Shown piece after piece: positions 47,754 to 58,439 of a DNA stretch of 64,000 bases (positions are counted from its first letter, which is position 1; each line of letters starts with the position of its first letter). Location: contig CM029658.1 in the NCBI GenBank assembly GCA_017311315.1, positions 31,411,327 to 31,475,326 of the forward strand. The letters are read 5' to 3'. Both the position numbers and the translations under genes were made by a program. The notes under the pieces were generated by a model. The model was not told the DNA's origin, searched no databases, and saw only the letters and a list, made by a program, of their open reading frames with translations. The DNA comes from Dendrocalamus latiflorus. Its lineage: Eukaryota; Streptophyta; Magnoliopsida; Poales; Poaceae.

Positions 47754-48614
47754 TAGAGATGGCAACGGGCATAAATCCGCTGGGTTTTGCTATTCTAAAC
47801 CCGTGCCCCATGAAAGTTGGACGTGCCCGCTAAAAAACCCATGCCCGTGACGGGTGCAATTTTTTTGCCCAGACCCATGCCCACTGGGTTAACGGGTACC
47901 CATGGGTCGCCCGTCGGGTCAGTAATGCGAGCTGCAACAATGGTTAATGGAGAGGAGGAATAAATTCACCGACCATCTTCGTTGGAGCCGGAGGGCAGCG
48001 CCATGGCCAAGGGCCTACTGCTGTGATGCGTGTTGGCTGCGACGTGGGGGCGGCGGGCTGTCGCCGTGGGGGCAGCGGGCTGAACTGGAAGGCGAGGCGA
48101 CGGCGAGGGTGTGCGGGAGGACGAGTGTGCGGCGAGAGTGGCGAGAGCAGGAGCGGGAGCTGCGGGACGGGAGGACGAGCGTGGAGACTGCCGGAGACCG
48201 AGCGCGAAGCGCCAAATGCGCCGCCTCTGCGGTGGCTGTTGAATCGGGGTGGGGACTGGGGAGGAGTGAGTAGTGACCGTGGCGAGTGCTAGCTAGGGTT
48301 AGCCGTATGGGTAATGGGGCATTGCCGCATTGGATTTGGGGGCTTGGGGCTAAATGGCTAATGGGCTATGGGCTGGGCTGGTTTGCCTGGGAGGCTGGGA
48401 GCTTGGGTTTATAACTCCTATGGATCGGGTTTATATTACCCATGGGTTTACGGGTTTGGGTACTATAGTAACGTACCCGAACCCAGCAGACCCGATGGGT
48501 TGGGCTTTTTGCCCATTAAGAGACCCATGGGTTAAGAAAATTGACTCAGACCCATACCCTAATAAAGTAAAAACCCACCGGGTATCGGGTTTCGGGTACC
48601 CATTGCCATCTCTA
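47754..48614. mobile_element. Non-autonomous hAT element, 861 bp
   Basis: The element begins TAGAGATGGCAACGGGC and ends CCCATTGCCATCTCTA, so 12 or more terminal bases are inverted. The 8 bp target duplication GGTGGCGC (47746-47753, 48615-48622) is perfect. This length and the TAGAGATGGCAA end fit the hAT superfamily. Subterminal parts are rich in ACCCATGGGTT and GGGTACCC motifs. The GC-rich centre (about 47945-48290) has open frames on both strands but no known domain and may be captured host DNA. Confidence 0.9.
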
Positions 48615-48767
48615 GGTGGCGCTGCCTGCTGGCGGGGCCGTGGAAACCAACACGGGTGGGGGAAGGAAGACGAAACAATTACGCGATGTGCTCCTCGGAC
48701 CAACCGGCCGCGGCTAGCTAGCCTGGGCCAAATTGGCTGTGCTTAGCAACGGCCGTACCCTCGCCTT

Positions 48768-48895
48768 CCGCGGAGTTGACCCTGCTCATCGTCACCAATG
48801 GTTGCTGCCGCGCACATGGGCGCAGCCGCCGCGGAGTTGACCCTGCTTCTCATTGCCACCGATGGTTGCTGCCACGCACATGGCGCAGCCGAGGG
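48768..48895. repeat. Two 64 bp tandem units
   Basis: GCGGAGTTGACCCTGCTYMT, then ATGGTTGCTGCC and CGCACATGG, occurs twice with a period of about 64-66 bp. Confidence 0.75.
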
Positions 48896-48899
48896 GAAA

Positions 48900-49397
48900 C
48901 TACTTATTTACCTTTTTTATTATATGCTCTGATTAAAATTAGATTTTAATGTAATTTGATAATGCTCGAGGGAATTAGATGCAAATTATATTCTATACCT
49001 TCTTCTAGGTTTTATATTAAGCCCAACTATTTTTTTCTGCCTATGTGATACCATGTAAATAGTATGAAAATGTTTTATTTTATTTTTACGATTACAAAAA
49101 AGACTCACATACGCACACACCACTACACACAAACACGAGTGCACCTTCTTAATTAGTACAAACCTATAAAGACGTAGCCCTGGATAAATTCGTGACTTTA
49201 TAAAATTCCTACTGAAGCACTAAAATTTAAACTCTAATAGATTTGAGTGTATATTCATAACCTACCACACCATTAAGAGGTGGTTTCCGTGCTTTATTTT
49301 ATTAGCTATTAGGAACTTTTTTAAGTTTCTAACTTCAGCAACAAGTTAGGCCAGTTCAATAAACAGTATGGCTATACTTCCAGAATGCTAGTTTGCC
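48900..49397. other. Upstream region of the amylase-kinase gene
   Basis: About 500 bp of AT-rich sequence. I looked for the gibberellin-response motifs of cereal amylase promoters (TAACAAA, TATCCAC) near the TATA box and saw none. This suggests control different from that of seed amylases. Confidence 0.4.
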
Positions 49398-49404
49398 TAT
49401 AAAT
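49398..49404 (+). promoter_or_regulatory. TATA box of the amylase-kinase gene
   Basis: TATAAAT lies 98 bp upstream of the chosen ATG (49502), a normal distance for a plant gene. No ATG is seen between about 49430 and 49470 that would compete. Confidence 0.6.
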
Positions 49405-49501
49405 TTCCTCAGCAAATTAAACATCATTAACTACTCCACTTGTGAGTTGTGACTTGCAACTTTTCTTATGAAAGAATCTTGCATTACGTATAACTATGCA
49501 T

Positions 49502-51127
49502 ATGGGAATTAGCACATCACAGTTGCGCTTGTCGTTGTTTCTTGTGGTTCTTGGCTTGTCAGCCCACTCGGCATTTAGCCAAATCCTGTTCCAGGTAAAA
49601 TATCATATCATTTTACTGAAAGTGAGGTAAAATATCATATGCAAATGCATTCTCACAAAGTTTCAATACCTCGTGCTTGTAGGATTACTTCCTAGAGATG
49701 GGATTGCCTTTTTTGATTCCTCGCACTTTTGTGGTAGTAGGCCTTCAATTGGGAATCATGGAGCAAGGATGGATCTGGATGGTACGACTTTCTGAAGAGC
49801 CAGATCGACGACATCGCCGGTGCCGGTATCACCCATGTGTGGCTGCCCCCGCCGGCGCACTCCGTCGACGCGCAAGGTCAGACTGTTAGCGTTCTCAACA
49901 ATTCATGTCTTGTTTAAGTTGTACACGGTAGATTATTGTGTAAGCATTAAAACTTGTGAGCCATGCAAACGTCAGGTTATCTTCCGGGGCGGCTGTACGA
50001 CCTAAACGTGTCGAAATACGGTAATGAGACGCAGCTTAAGGCCCTTATCGCCGCCTTCCACGCCAAGCAGGTGAAGTGCATCGCCGACATCGTCATCAAT
50101 CACCGCACGGCGGAGCACAAAGATGGCCGTGGCATCTACTGCATCTTTGAAGGCGGCACGCCAGACAGCCGCCTCGACTGGGGCCCTCACATGATCTGCC
50201 GTAACGACAGCTACTCCGACGGTACCGGCAACGCTGATACCGGCGTGGACTACCTCCCCGCCCCTGACCTCGACCACCTCAACCACCGCGTCCGGACCGA
50301 GCTCACGGACTGGCTCAACTGGCTCAAGAACGACATCGGCTTTGACGCGTGGCGCCTCGACTTGGCCAACGGCTACTCCTCCGACGTCGCCAAGATGTAC
50401 ATCAACAACACCACGCCCGACCTTGCGGTCGCCGAGATATGGACGAACTTGACCTACGAGTCCGACGGCAAGCCCCGCGCCAATCAGGACACGCACCGGC
50501 AGGTGCTGGCACGCTGGGTGGACGAGGTCGGCCGTCCCGCGGTCGCGTTCGATTACACCACCAAGGGGATCCTCCAGGCCGCGCTGAACTTCAGCGAGCT
50601 GTGGCGGCTGAGGGATGGCAACGGGAGCGCGCCTGGGCTGATCGGGTGGCGACCGGCGCAGGCCGTCACGTTCGTCGACAACCACGACACCGGGCCCAAG
50701 TCGCTGCACACGTGGCCGTTCCCGCCGGAGAAGATCTTGCAGGGCTACGCCTACATCCTCACGCATCCCGGCTCCCCTTGCGTTGTACGTTCTGTCGTTC
50801 GTCAGTACTTGATGCGCTATCTTTTCCTTCGTTGTTGTGAACTGCCCTGTGATTGACAGAGTGATGTTCCTTCAGTTCTACGATCATTTCTTTGATCCGA
50901 GCATGAAGATTCCGATCACTACGATGATCGCGATCAGGAGGCGGAACAACATTGGGCCGGCGAGCTCGTTGCGGATTCTCCTCGCTGAAGACGACGCATA
51001 CGTTGCGGAGATCGATGGAAAGGTTATTTCCAAGGTCGGCACGAGATTCGATCTCAGTAAGGTCATCCCTCAGGAATTTCAGGTGTCTACGAGTGGAAAC
51101 GACTACGCAGTATGGGAGAAAAGGTAG
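49502..51127 (+). CDS. Alternative product: secreted alpha-amylase (intron 4 retained)
   Basis: If the 82 bp intron 51124-51205 is not removed, the frame ends at TAG 51125-51127, directly after WEKR. The product of about 430 residues would be a complete secreted GH13 alpha-amylase with signal peptide and all catalytic residues, hydrolysing internal alpha-1,4 bonds of starch. The stop overlaps the splice donor (AAAAG then GTAGTA), so splicing decides between this form and the membrane kinase. Which form is made cannot be read from the DNA. Confidence 0.45.
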
Positions 51128-52509
51128 TACTAGATTGTGCACTGTGTAGTTTGTTGAACAACTCAGCAAGTTTACCCTGGAATCGACATTTTCTTCACGT
51201 TTCAGCTCCTCTGTGCAAACGAACACAGCATCGCCGGCCGCAATTTCCACCGAAAAACGGCGGAGGTGGGTGGTCCCAGTGGTCGCCACAGTTGCGCCAG
51301 TGTCAGCCTTGCTCACCTGCAGCACGGCAGTAATGCTCCTGTTGCGGCGCCAGAACAGGAGACGGCAGCAGCGGAACACCAACTCAGTAGACTCCGATGC
51401 CGACGAGCAGTTTGTGGAAGCCGAGTTCGAGAAGGGGGTCGGGCCGAGGCGCTACTACTACCGCGAGCTGGCCGCGGCGACCAGCAACTTCGCCGAGGAA
51501 AATAAGCTCGGGCGGGGCGGCTTCGGCCCGGTCTACTCCGGGCTCGGCTACCTTGCCGACCAGGACCGCCACGTCGCCGTCAAGGTGCTCTCCCCGGAGT
51601 CGTCCGCGCAGGGCCGGAAGCAGTTCGAGGCCGAGGTCAGGATCATCAGCCAGCTGCGGCACCGCAACCTCGTCCAGCTCGTCGGCTGGTCCGACAGCAG
51701 GAAGGGCCTCCTACTCGTCTACGAGCTCGTCCCTGAGGGCAGCCTAGACAAGCACCTCTACTGCAGCACCGAGCGGCTATTGACATGGCCGGAGAGGTGA
51801 CATGCAAATTGCAACTCATTAAACTTTGTCTTCTTTGAATCAAATACGTAAAGATCCCATATTTTGTAGGTACAAGATTGTGCTCGGGCTTGGCTCGGCG
51901 TTGGTCTACTTGCACGAGGAGTGGGATCAGTACGTGGTGCACGGCGACATCAAGCCGAGCAACATCATGCTCGACTCCTCGCACAACGCCAAGCTGGGCG
52001 ACTTCGGCCTAGCGCGGCTCATCGACCACGGTGCTGGGCCGCGGACGACGAGGATGGTGGTGGGCACGATGGGGTATATGGACCCGGACCTGGTGAACAC
52101 GCACAAGCCGAACAGGGGCTCCGACGTGTACAGCTTCGGCATTGTGCTGCTGGAGATCGCCTGCGGCAAGCCAGCCGTGGACGAGCAGCCTGAGGAGGTG
52201 CTGGCGCTGGCGGAGTGGGTGTGGGATCTGTACGACCGCGGCACGGTGCTCCAAGCCTCTGACGGGAGGTTTGATGGGCAGCTCGATGAGTGGCAGATGG
52301 AGCGCGTGCTGGTCGTGGGGCTGTGGTGCTCGCACCCGGTGCCAGGGGAGCGCCCGTCCATCGTGCAAGCTATGAACATGCTGCAGTCCCGAGAAGCCAC
52401 GCTGCCAGCCCTCCCGGCGAATGTGCACCGTTCCGCCGCCACGAACGCCGGGTTCAGTGGATACATTCGTTACACGTCGTCCGTCGGCACCGTTGGAGAG
52501 GCCAGCTAA
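49502..52509 (+). CDS. Alpha-amylase / transmembrane / receptor-kinase fusion protein, 838 residues
   Basis: Exons: 49502-49594, 49741-49876, 49976-50784, 50876-51123, 51206-51796, 51870-52509; all introns are GT-AG and phases agree. Residues 1-26 are a signal peptide (LRLSLFLVVLGLSAHSAFS). GH13 alpha-amylase follows to about 428: FNWESW, HVWLPPP, DIVINH, and the catalytic acids D205 (WRLDLANGY), E230 (AVAEIW), D314 (VDNHDTG). The barrel and C-terminal sheet (GNDYAVWEK) are complete. After a short Ser/Thr stalk, a helix (about 450-475) crosses the membrane. The kinase starts near 512: LGRGGFG, K555, HGDIKPSN (650-657), DFG (670-672), GTMGYMDPD, SDVYSFGIVLLEIACG. It most resembles L-type lectin receptor kinases, but the lectin domain is absent and the HRD Arg is Gly. 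The kinase exons have no start codon of their own. Prediction: a plasma-membrane kinase with an extracellular amylase domain. Alternative: two genes joined by decay. Confidence 0.85.
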
Positions 52510-52939
52510 TTCTGATGTTCATGTACTCCACTAATTGTGTTATATTAGTTCCATGGTAATGTTGTGCACTTAATTACCTCGTAATGTACCCAATTTATAG
52601 TTCAACATGTGAAGGACTATGTGAGAAGGTTTAGAATACTGTTGTGATGAACCATTACAAGTTTTGTGAAGTGGTGAAATGGTTTTACAAATATTGCATG
52701 TGATTTGGGTTGTCTTCTGGAAGTATCAGAAAAATCAAAAGTACCACAGTTATAAGCGTGGTTGTTCCATTTGTCAGAAGTACCGCAGATGTAAGTGCGG
52801 AAGTACCACTTGGCAGAAGTATCAGGTTGAGTTATGGTATCAACTGCTACTTTACTAGTAAACAAAACGTTGAATGTTGGCCATGTAAATGTGTTGCAGC
52901 GAGCAGTGCTTCATATATATGTGCACACATATAATTTAT
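52510..52939. other. 3' flank of the fusion gene
   Basis: AT-rich sequence with several possible poly(A) signals but no clear AATAAA. A GAAGTAYCRSA-type motif recurs four times at 52720-52830. No gene is seen. Confidence 0.4.
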
Positions 52940-53314
52940 TTAGCAAAAGAAAGACAAGAAGGATTTAAAACCCAATAATTCTAATACTTTAAATCTAGCA
53001 ACCATCATACTAGATCTTTTATAATTAGAATTAATCCAATAAATTACATGGAACACTTTTTCGTTATTTAAAATTAACATAACATACACGTCAAACAGCC
53101 AGCTGGATAAGATGGCTAACAAATGGGCTAAGACTGAATTATTCGCATCCTCCCACCGTAACATTTCAACGGTTTCCAATGGGAATACTGGAGGATTTGA
53201 AATAACCCAAAATAATTTAAGATCAGTCAGCCAAAGTTTCATTTTAGCTTGCCAACACTTAAAGTTGGCACTGTCAAACATTTCCGACTTAACGATGTCA
53301 GACGATGAAGCCAT
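52940..53314 (-). pseudogene. Ty1/copia Gag N-terminal fragment
   Basis: The frame starts MASSSDIVKSEMFDSANFKC and continues WQAKMKLWLTDLKLFWVISN. The pattern F-x-G/S-x-NF-x-x-W-x-x-x-M-x-x-WL is the start of copia Gag. After about 60 residues the sequence stops resembling Gag, and pol is missing. It lies 3' of the fusion gene and faces it. Confidence 0.75.
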
Positions 53315-54857
53315 TTCTTTAAGAATTGGTTTTCTGGATTGTTATAAATAATGCGGTATAAGCATGTATTTATATTTAATTCCAGCATATTTAATAAAGA
53401 TACAAACATGATACAAAAGGCATATAAATGACTTAATCAACATATAAACATATGAACTTTCTAAGTCATTGAAGCGGAAGCTTATGCCCAACACATGTAT
53501 GATCAAATTCAGCATATTAATAAGATTTAGAATGACATGTATTGCTCTTAGAAGACTAGTTACACAGGATTTATTCTTGGCCATCTCCGCCATGACAAAA
53601 ATTAATCTTAATTATATATGACAGTTATAGATTAGATCTTGAGCTCTAAATCAAGCTTTGCTATTAAAGAAGACTCTCAGATCATGAACAAATGTTTGCT
53701 ACACAGTATAACTAACTACTATAACCAATCTAACATTCAAATAACTTGATCAATATTGATTATAACAAGGCAACAAAGTACGGGTATCAAATAGATTGAC
53801 CAAAGCTTAATTTCAGAACTGAGATAACACAATGAGGATCAAGAAATATACAGCAATATCAATGATCAGAGCATATGAAATAGCAAGCAAGCCGAAAGCT
53901 CAATATCCATCTACCCTCAAATTCATATATAATTTCAGTAATATGTCATTTCATCACCAAGCAATCTAACCCACAAAACCTCTTTGTACCTTCCAATCAG
54001 AGATGAATCACATATATCTGATATAGATCAAGTAAAGAGAATAAACAACTTGTATACTCACAACAACGGTGATACTTGAAATCACCGAGAAGAACCGAAT
54101 GAGGCAAGGCACACACGTAGCATTGTCCCAGAATACTAAGCGGCTCGCTATGCCTCGCAAGGAGATGAGGTAGATGGAGATACAATGCCACTCTTCAAAC
54201 CTTGGGTAACCAAAGTTGGAAGTCGAGGGTCGGGTGGACACCACACAAGACCGACAAGAGCTCCGACCAAGTGCACCCGTGAACACCAAGAACACACCAC
54301 ATATTCTCCTCCAAACACTCGGCACAAAACCCAGCCGAATCAACCTTGTAGAGATAAATCCCCTAATATTCCTTCACTGCCAGATCCGAAGAAAACGCAC
54401 AAGGAAACCGTATAGGGAAAACCCAAAGAACAACGATTCGTGCTACACAGCCGCCGGTGATGAGGAGGAACCCAGCCTGCTGCCCTTCAAGCTCAAGATC
54501 AAGACACAGCCGAGATGGATAGGAGATTGGAGGAGAGAAGAAGACTCACTTTTTCGGTGCCAAAGAGAGGAGAGAGAGGCCGCCTCTTATAAAGGAGCGG
54601 GGAGAAGACCGGCGGGTTGTTGTCGTGACCTGTGCTAAAGCGCCCAGGTCGATGATGCCTCCGTCGCCGCCGCCACCCCTGCTAGACCTAGTTGCTAGGT
54701 AATATGGTCAAACGGAAGACCCAGCACATGCTCACGCGAGAGGTAAGACCGAAGCCTTATCTTCTCTCCCGTTCCACTAACAAGTGGGACCCCTCTCTTT
54801 TTTTTCTTTTTCTTTTACAAATTGGGAAATTACCCAATTGCTCTTAGAGTCCAACAC
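53315..54857 (-). mobile_element. Probable LTR and leader of the copia fragment
   Basis: On the minus strand the right edge reads TGTTGGACTCTAAGAGC, a typical copia LTR start. CTTTATAAGAGG (about 54590) is a TATA box with the right sense to transcribe the Gag fragment. A primer-binding site was not found, so the LTR/leader boundary is unknown. No target duplication is visible. Confidence 0.45.
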
Positions 54858-55568
54858 CTCAGAAAGTACTTTAGCACTGTAGCAATTCTATGGTACTGTA
54901 GTGTGGAATTTCGATTTCCGCAGTACCTTGCCGTGGATTTTGCCATGTGTCAGTATCGCGTGTTTTCGCGTTCGGGGAAATGCTAGATTCACAAAAAAAA
55001 TTACTACGAAGGCTAAAACTACCAAAAAAAATAGCACGAGGAGGCTAGCTAAAACAGTAAACTTTTCACTGATCCTTGCCTTCCCCCGACGTGACCAACG
55101 ATGGGCCAGCAGCACCTCTACTGGACGTGCTCTCAGCAGCACCAAAACCCTCTGTTGGTAACACGGGATGCGCAGCGTGGGTTTCCTGTTTGATGCGAGT
55201 CAACACAACGCGAACACACAGATTGATTGCTTTTTTCCGGCGCACAAAACACTCCACTTTTCTATTTTTCTCTCTTCCTCACATTGCTTCGATTATATGA
55301 CTATTGTGCACTTGACTTCTACTTTCTTTCTCAACTCCTATATGTGGAGCAAACAGATGTGGTGGCCCTGTCACGAAGGACCGGTTAGGGTCTTCATGGC
55401 CTCCTGCGGTGCGTCTGTCGAGGACGCCACGACGCTGCCTACGAGGTCGTCAGCTTCGAGTTTGTTTCCAATCCAGGGATAGAGAGAGATCTATGCCCGT
55501 GAAGAATTTTGAGTACAATCGTTATAGTTGCTAACAGAGTGGATAACTTCGAAAGAAAATGAAGTCAT
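54858..55568. other. No gene recognised
   Basis: A region of mixed composition. A plus-strand frame at 55168-55482 is open but shows no domain. Confidence 0.35.
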
Positions 55569-55646
55569 GCTAACTCTGATTGCAGCCCGAGAAATAGAAG
55601 TTATCTTGCTAACTCTGATTGCAGCCCGAGAAATAGAAGTTATCTT
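55569..55646. repeat. Perfect 39 bp tandem duplication
   Basis: GCTAACTCTGATTGCAGCCC plus GAGAAATAGAAGTTATCTT occurs twice without a mismatch (55569-55607, 55608-55646), about 30 bp left of copy B. Confidence 0.95.
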
Positions 55647-56126
55647 ACACAAGTGATTTATTATCTCCCAGGATGCAGGAGTACTAAGAAAAGTCACGTA
55701 TATCCATAACGCAAAACCGTTCATGACACCACCTTTAAGACTTAACCAACACAAGTAACGTATTTGCTTTGTACACACTTCCACGGATTGAGAAAAGAAA
55801 TCATTGGCTCCGATTTGTTAATCATAAGCAGGCTCTACCATATATGGGCTAGATACTTTTAGAATTTCTAGTGATTATCTCTGTTTTTCAGCTAACATCT
55901 ATCAGCTATGGTTTCTTATTCCGTATGGAATACAATCAGTTAAACTAAAAAGGAATAGGGGAATATTTGATTGTTTCGATTCTTTATTTATTTTTTATTC
56001 CAAATTAAAATTCTCTCGAAAATCTATTTTCATTTTTCAATGCGGTTAGATGATCTAGCTCTTAATATTATTACTTTATTCAACTGACAGATTCCAAAAG
56101 AAATCTCTTGATTTGGAATTAAGGAC

Positions 56127-56249
56127 TCATGCTACTTCCGGAACCAATGAAACTATTTTAGTAAAATTCAATTCTCTCAGTTCCTCGGTGATTGCCCCAA
56201 AAATTCGAGCTCCTTTTTTATCAATGATAACCGCTGCATTGTCTTGAGG
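56127..56249 (-). pseudogene. rpl14: Plastid rpl14 3' fragment in nuclear DNA (copy B)
   Basis: The frame reads DNAAVIID, then ARIFGAITEELRELNFTKIV, SLVPEVA and a stop. This is closer to plastid L14 than copy A is, because copy A has extra changes in the ITEELRE segment. The same few residues before AR are missing in both copies, so the loss predates the duplication. Confidence 0.65.
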
Positions 56250-57237
56250 GTTAGATTTTGCATATACTTGTCCTTGTATTGTGTCAGTATGAGAATATCT
56301 TTCCTAAATTCTTTATCCAAAACCTATTGATCATTAACTTGGACGTTCCCAAGATCTTCGTTGTTATTTCAAATTATTCTACTATTCCAAAGCCATTGAA
56401 AATAAGCAAGACCTCAAAAAATTGGGGGGTTTCTATTGATGCCTTGAATAACATATAGATTACCTATAGACAAGGAACAAAGAAAAGAAAAAAGAATTAT
56501 GTTTTAAGACCAAGTGAAACTAGATTGCTAATGCGCAGTGTAGTATAAATAAATTTTTTATATGTAGCACGACAACGGGCAAATGCAACATTCTTGTCCT
56601 TGAAGCCTCCGTGTGGCACAAGAGGGGCTTTTGGAGTGAGCTGATGTAACCCTACAGCTATGAAACCTTAGCGGGTATAGCATCACTAGTGAGATGCATT
56701 GTAAAGGCCTTGTGATAACCTCCTTAATTCACATGTCTAAGGAAATATGTAAAACTTAGCAAGTTGATTACCTCTTGTAGATAAAAATGTATAGTCTACA
56801 AAGTATAAACTGTTCGAACAGCCATGCCTACCATCAAGGGCGGACATGCACTACTAGAAAATGGATCATTCCTCACGGGCTTTAATTTTCCTGACGGGTC
56901 CGCATAGACCGTGAGGGATATCAATTTTTCTGACGGGCCCACATATCACCGTCACAAAAATACATTTTCCTGTCAGGCTCGTTAAGCCGTCAAGAAAACA
57001 CGCTATTTTTGTGACGGTATTAATCGAACCGTGAGGATAATTGCAAATAAACCCGTGAGGCTTCTCCAGCCTGTGAGGCTAAATGCCCAGCCCGCCCGCT
57101 AAACATTTCATCCAGCTAGCGCGGACTGAAAACCCTAGCTATTCCCCAATTTTCCGCCGCGCGCCCCCATCCCCTCGCCCGCGCGCCTCCTCCGCCCCAT
57201 CCGCTCGCCCCCTCCTCCGCCCCATCCGCTTGCCCGC

Positions 57238-57545
57238 GCGCCTCCGATCCGCCGGCCGCATCCCCTCGCCCGCCTCCTCCGCCCCATCCGCTCGCCCGCG
57301 CGCCTCCGATCCGCCGGCCGCATCCCCTCGTTCGCCTCCTCCGCCCCATCCGCTCGCCCGCGCGCCTCCGATCCGCCGGCCGCATCCCCTCGCCCGCCTC
57401 CTCCGCCCCATCCGCTCGCCCGCGCGCCTCCGATCCGCCGGCCGCATCCCCTCGCCCGCCTCCTCCGCCCCATCCGCTCACCCGCGCGCCTCAGATCCGC
57501 CGGCTCCATCCCCTCGCCCACCTCCTCCGCCCCATCCGCTCGGCC
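57238..57545. repeat. 62 bp GC-rich minisatellite
   Basis: About five units with CCTCCGATCCGCCGGCCGCA start at 57241, 57303, 57365, 57427 and 57489, exactly 62 bp apart. Degenerate partial units extend to about 57800. Since 62 is not a multiple of three, the repeat peptide changes frame in each unit. The long proline-rich frames here are artefacts. Confidence 0.93.
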
Positions 57546-58439
57546 GCCTCCTCCGATCCGCCGGCCCCATCCCCTCGCCCGCCTCCTCTGCCCCATCCCC
57601 TCGCCCACCTCCTCCGATCCGCCGGCCCCAGGTCCGCTCCGCCGCCCCTCCTCCCCAGGTCTGCCCCAACGGCCCAGCTTCACCCCGCCGCCCCGCCTCC
57701 CCAGCTCCGCCCCGCCGCCCCGGCTCCCCAGGTCTGCCCCGCCGCCCCGACACCCCAGCTCCGGCCGCCGCCCCAAATCCGCCCTGCCCCCCGATGGCCC
57801 AGCTCCGGTTCGCCGTCCCGGCGCCCCAAATCCGCCCCGCATTTATCTTTTCAATGTTGCAGTGAGTTTTTGATTTGGATCCTCCATCGGTTGTTGATTT
57901 GGGTTTGTATTTTGCCGCAGATGAGACGGCATATAGTTGCAGTGGCAAGGCATTAGGTCATCGTTATGGATCAACTTTCTTCTTGATGCCCATTGGTATG
58001 TTGCCCTGATATGTCTTGTATTTTATTTTTTTCTGATCAAGAAAGATTAGTTGAATTGGGGACAAATTGGGGAGCACTAGTTCTTGTAAACTTCTATTTG
58101 TGAATTGTTGCAGTCATCAGTTTATCGCCGTGTAGGGGTTTCCCGATCAATGAACTGATTTGAGTTTGTTATTGAAACAAAGGCATGTGGTGTTTCTTCT
58201 TCCATATAAGGATCGCTCATGAAAAACAACAGGGAAGCTATTGATGGCAGACAGTACTATTTTGGTTAGTTGAAAAATTAATGGTTTCATCAATGTTAAA
58301 CATTGTCCAAACAGGAATTGATTATCAGTGTTTGTATGCATTGTAATATGAAGCTTTCAGCTGAATGCTATTTGGATTTATAGAATGCACACAATTGCTA
58401 AAACAATGGTGTGTGTATGAATGTTGCAGCGATAGCGAT

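Noticed and set aside
50002..50766. 254-residue minus-strand frame opposite the amylase
   Set aside because: A shadow of the GC-rich amylase exon 3, with no domain or promoter.
57083..57865. 260-residue proline-rich protein and the opposite glycine-rich frame
   Set aside because: Most of it is the 62 bp repeat of CACTA-2; composition alone keeps the frames open.
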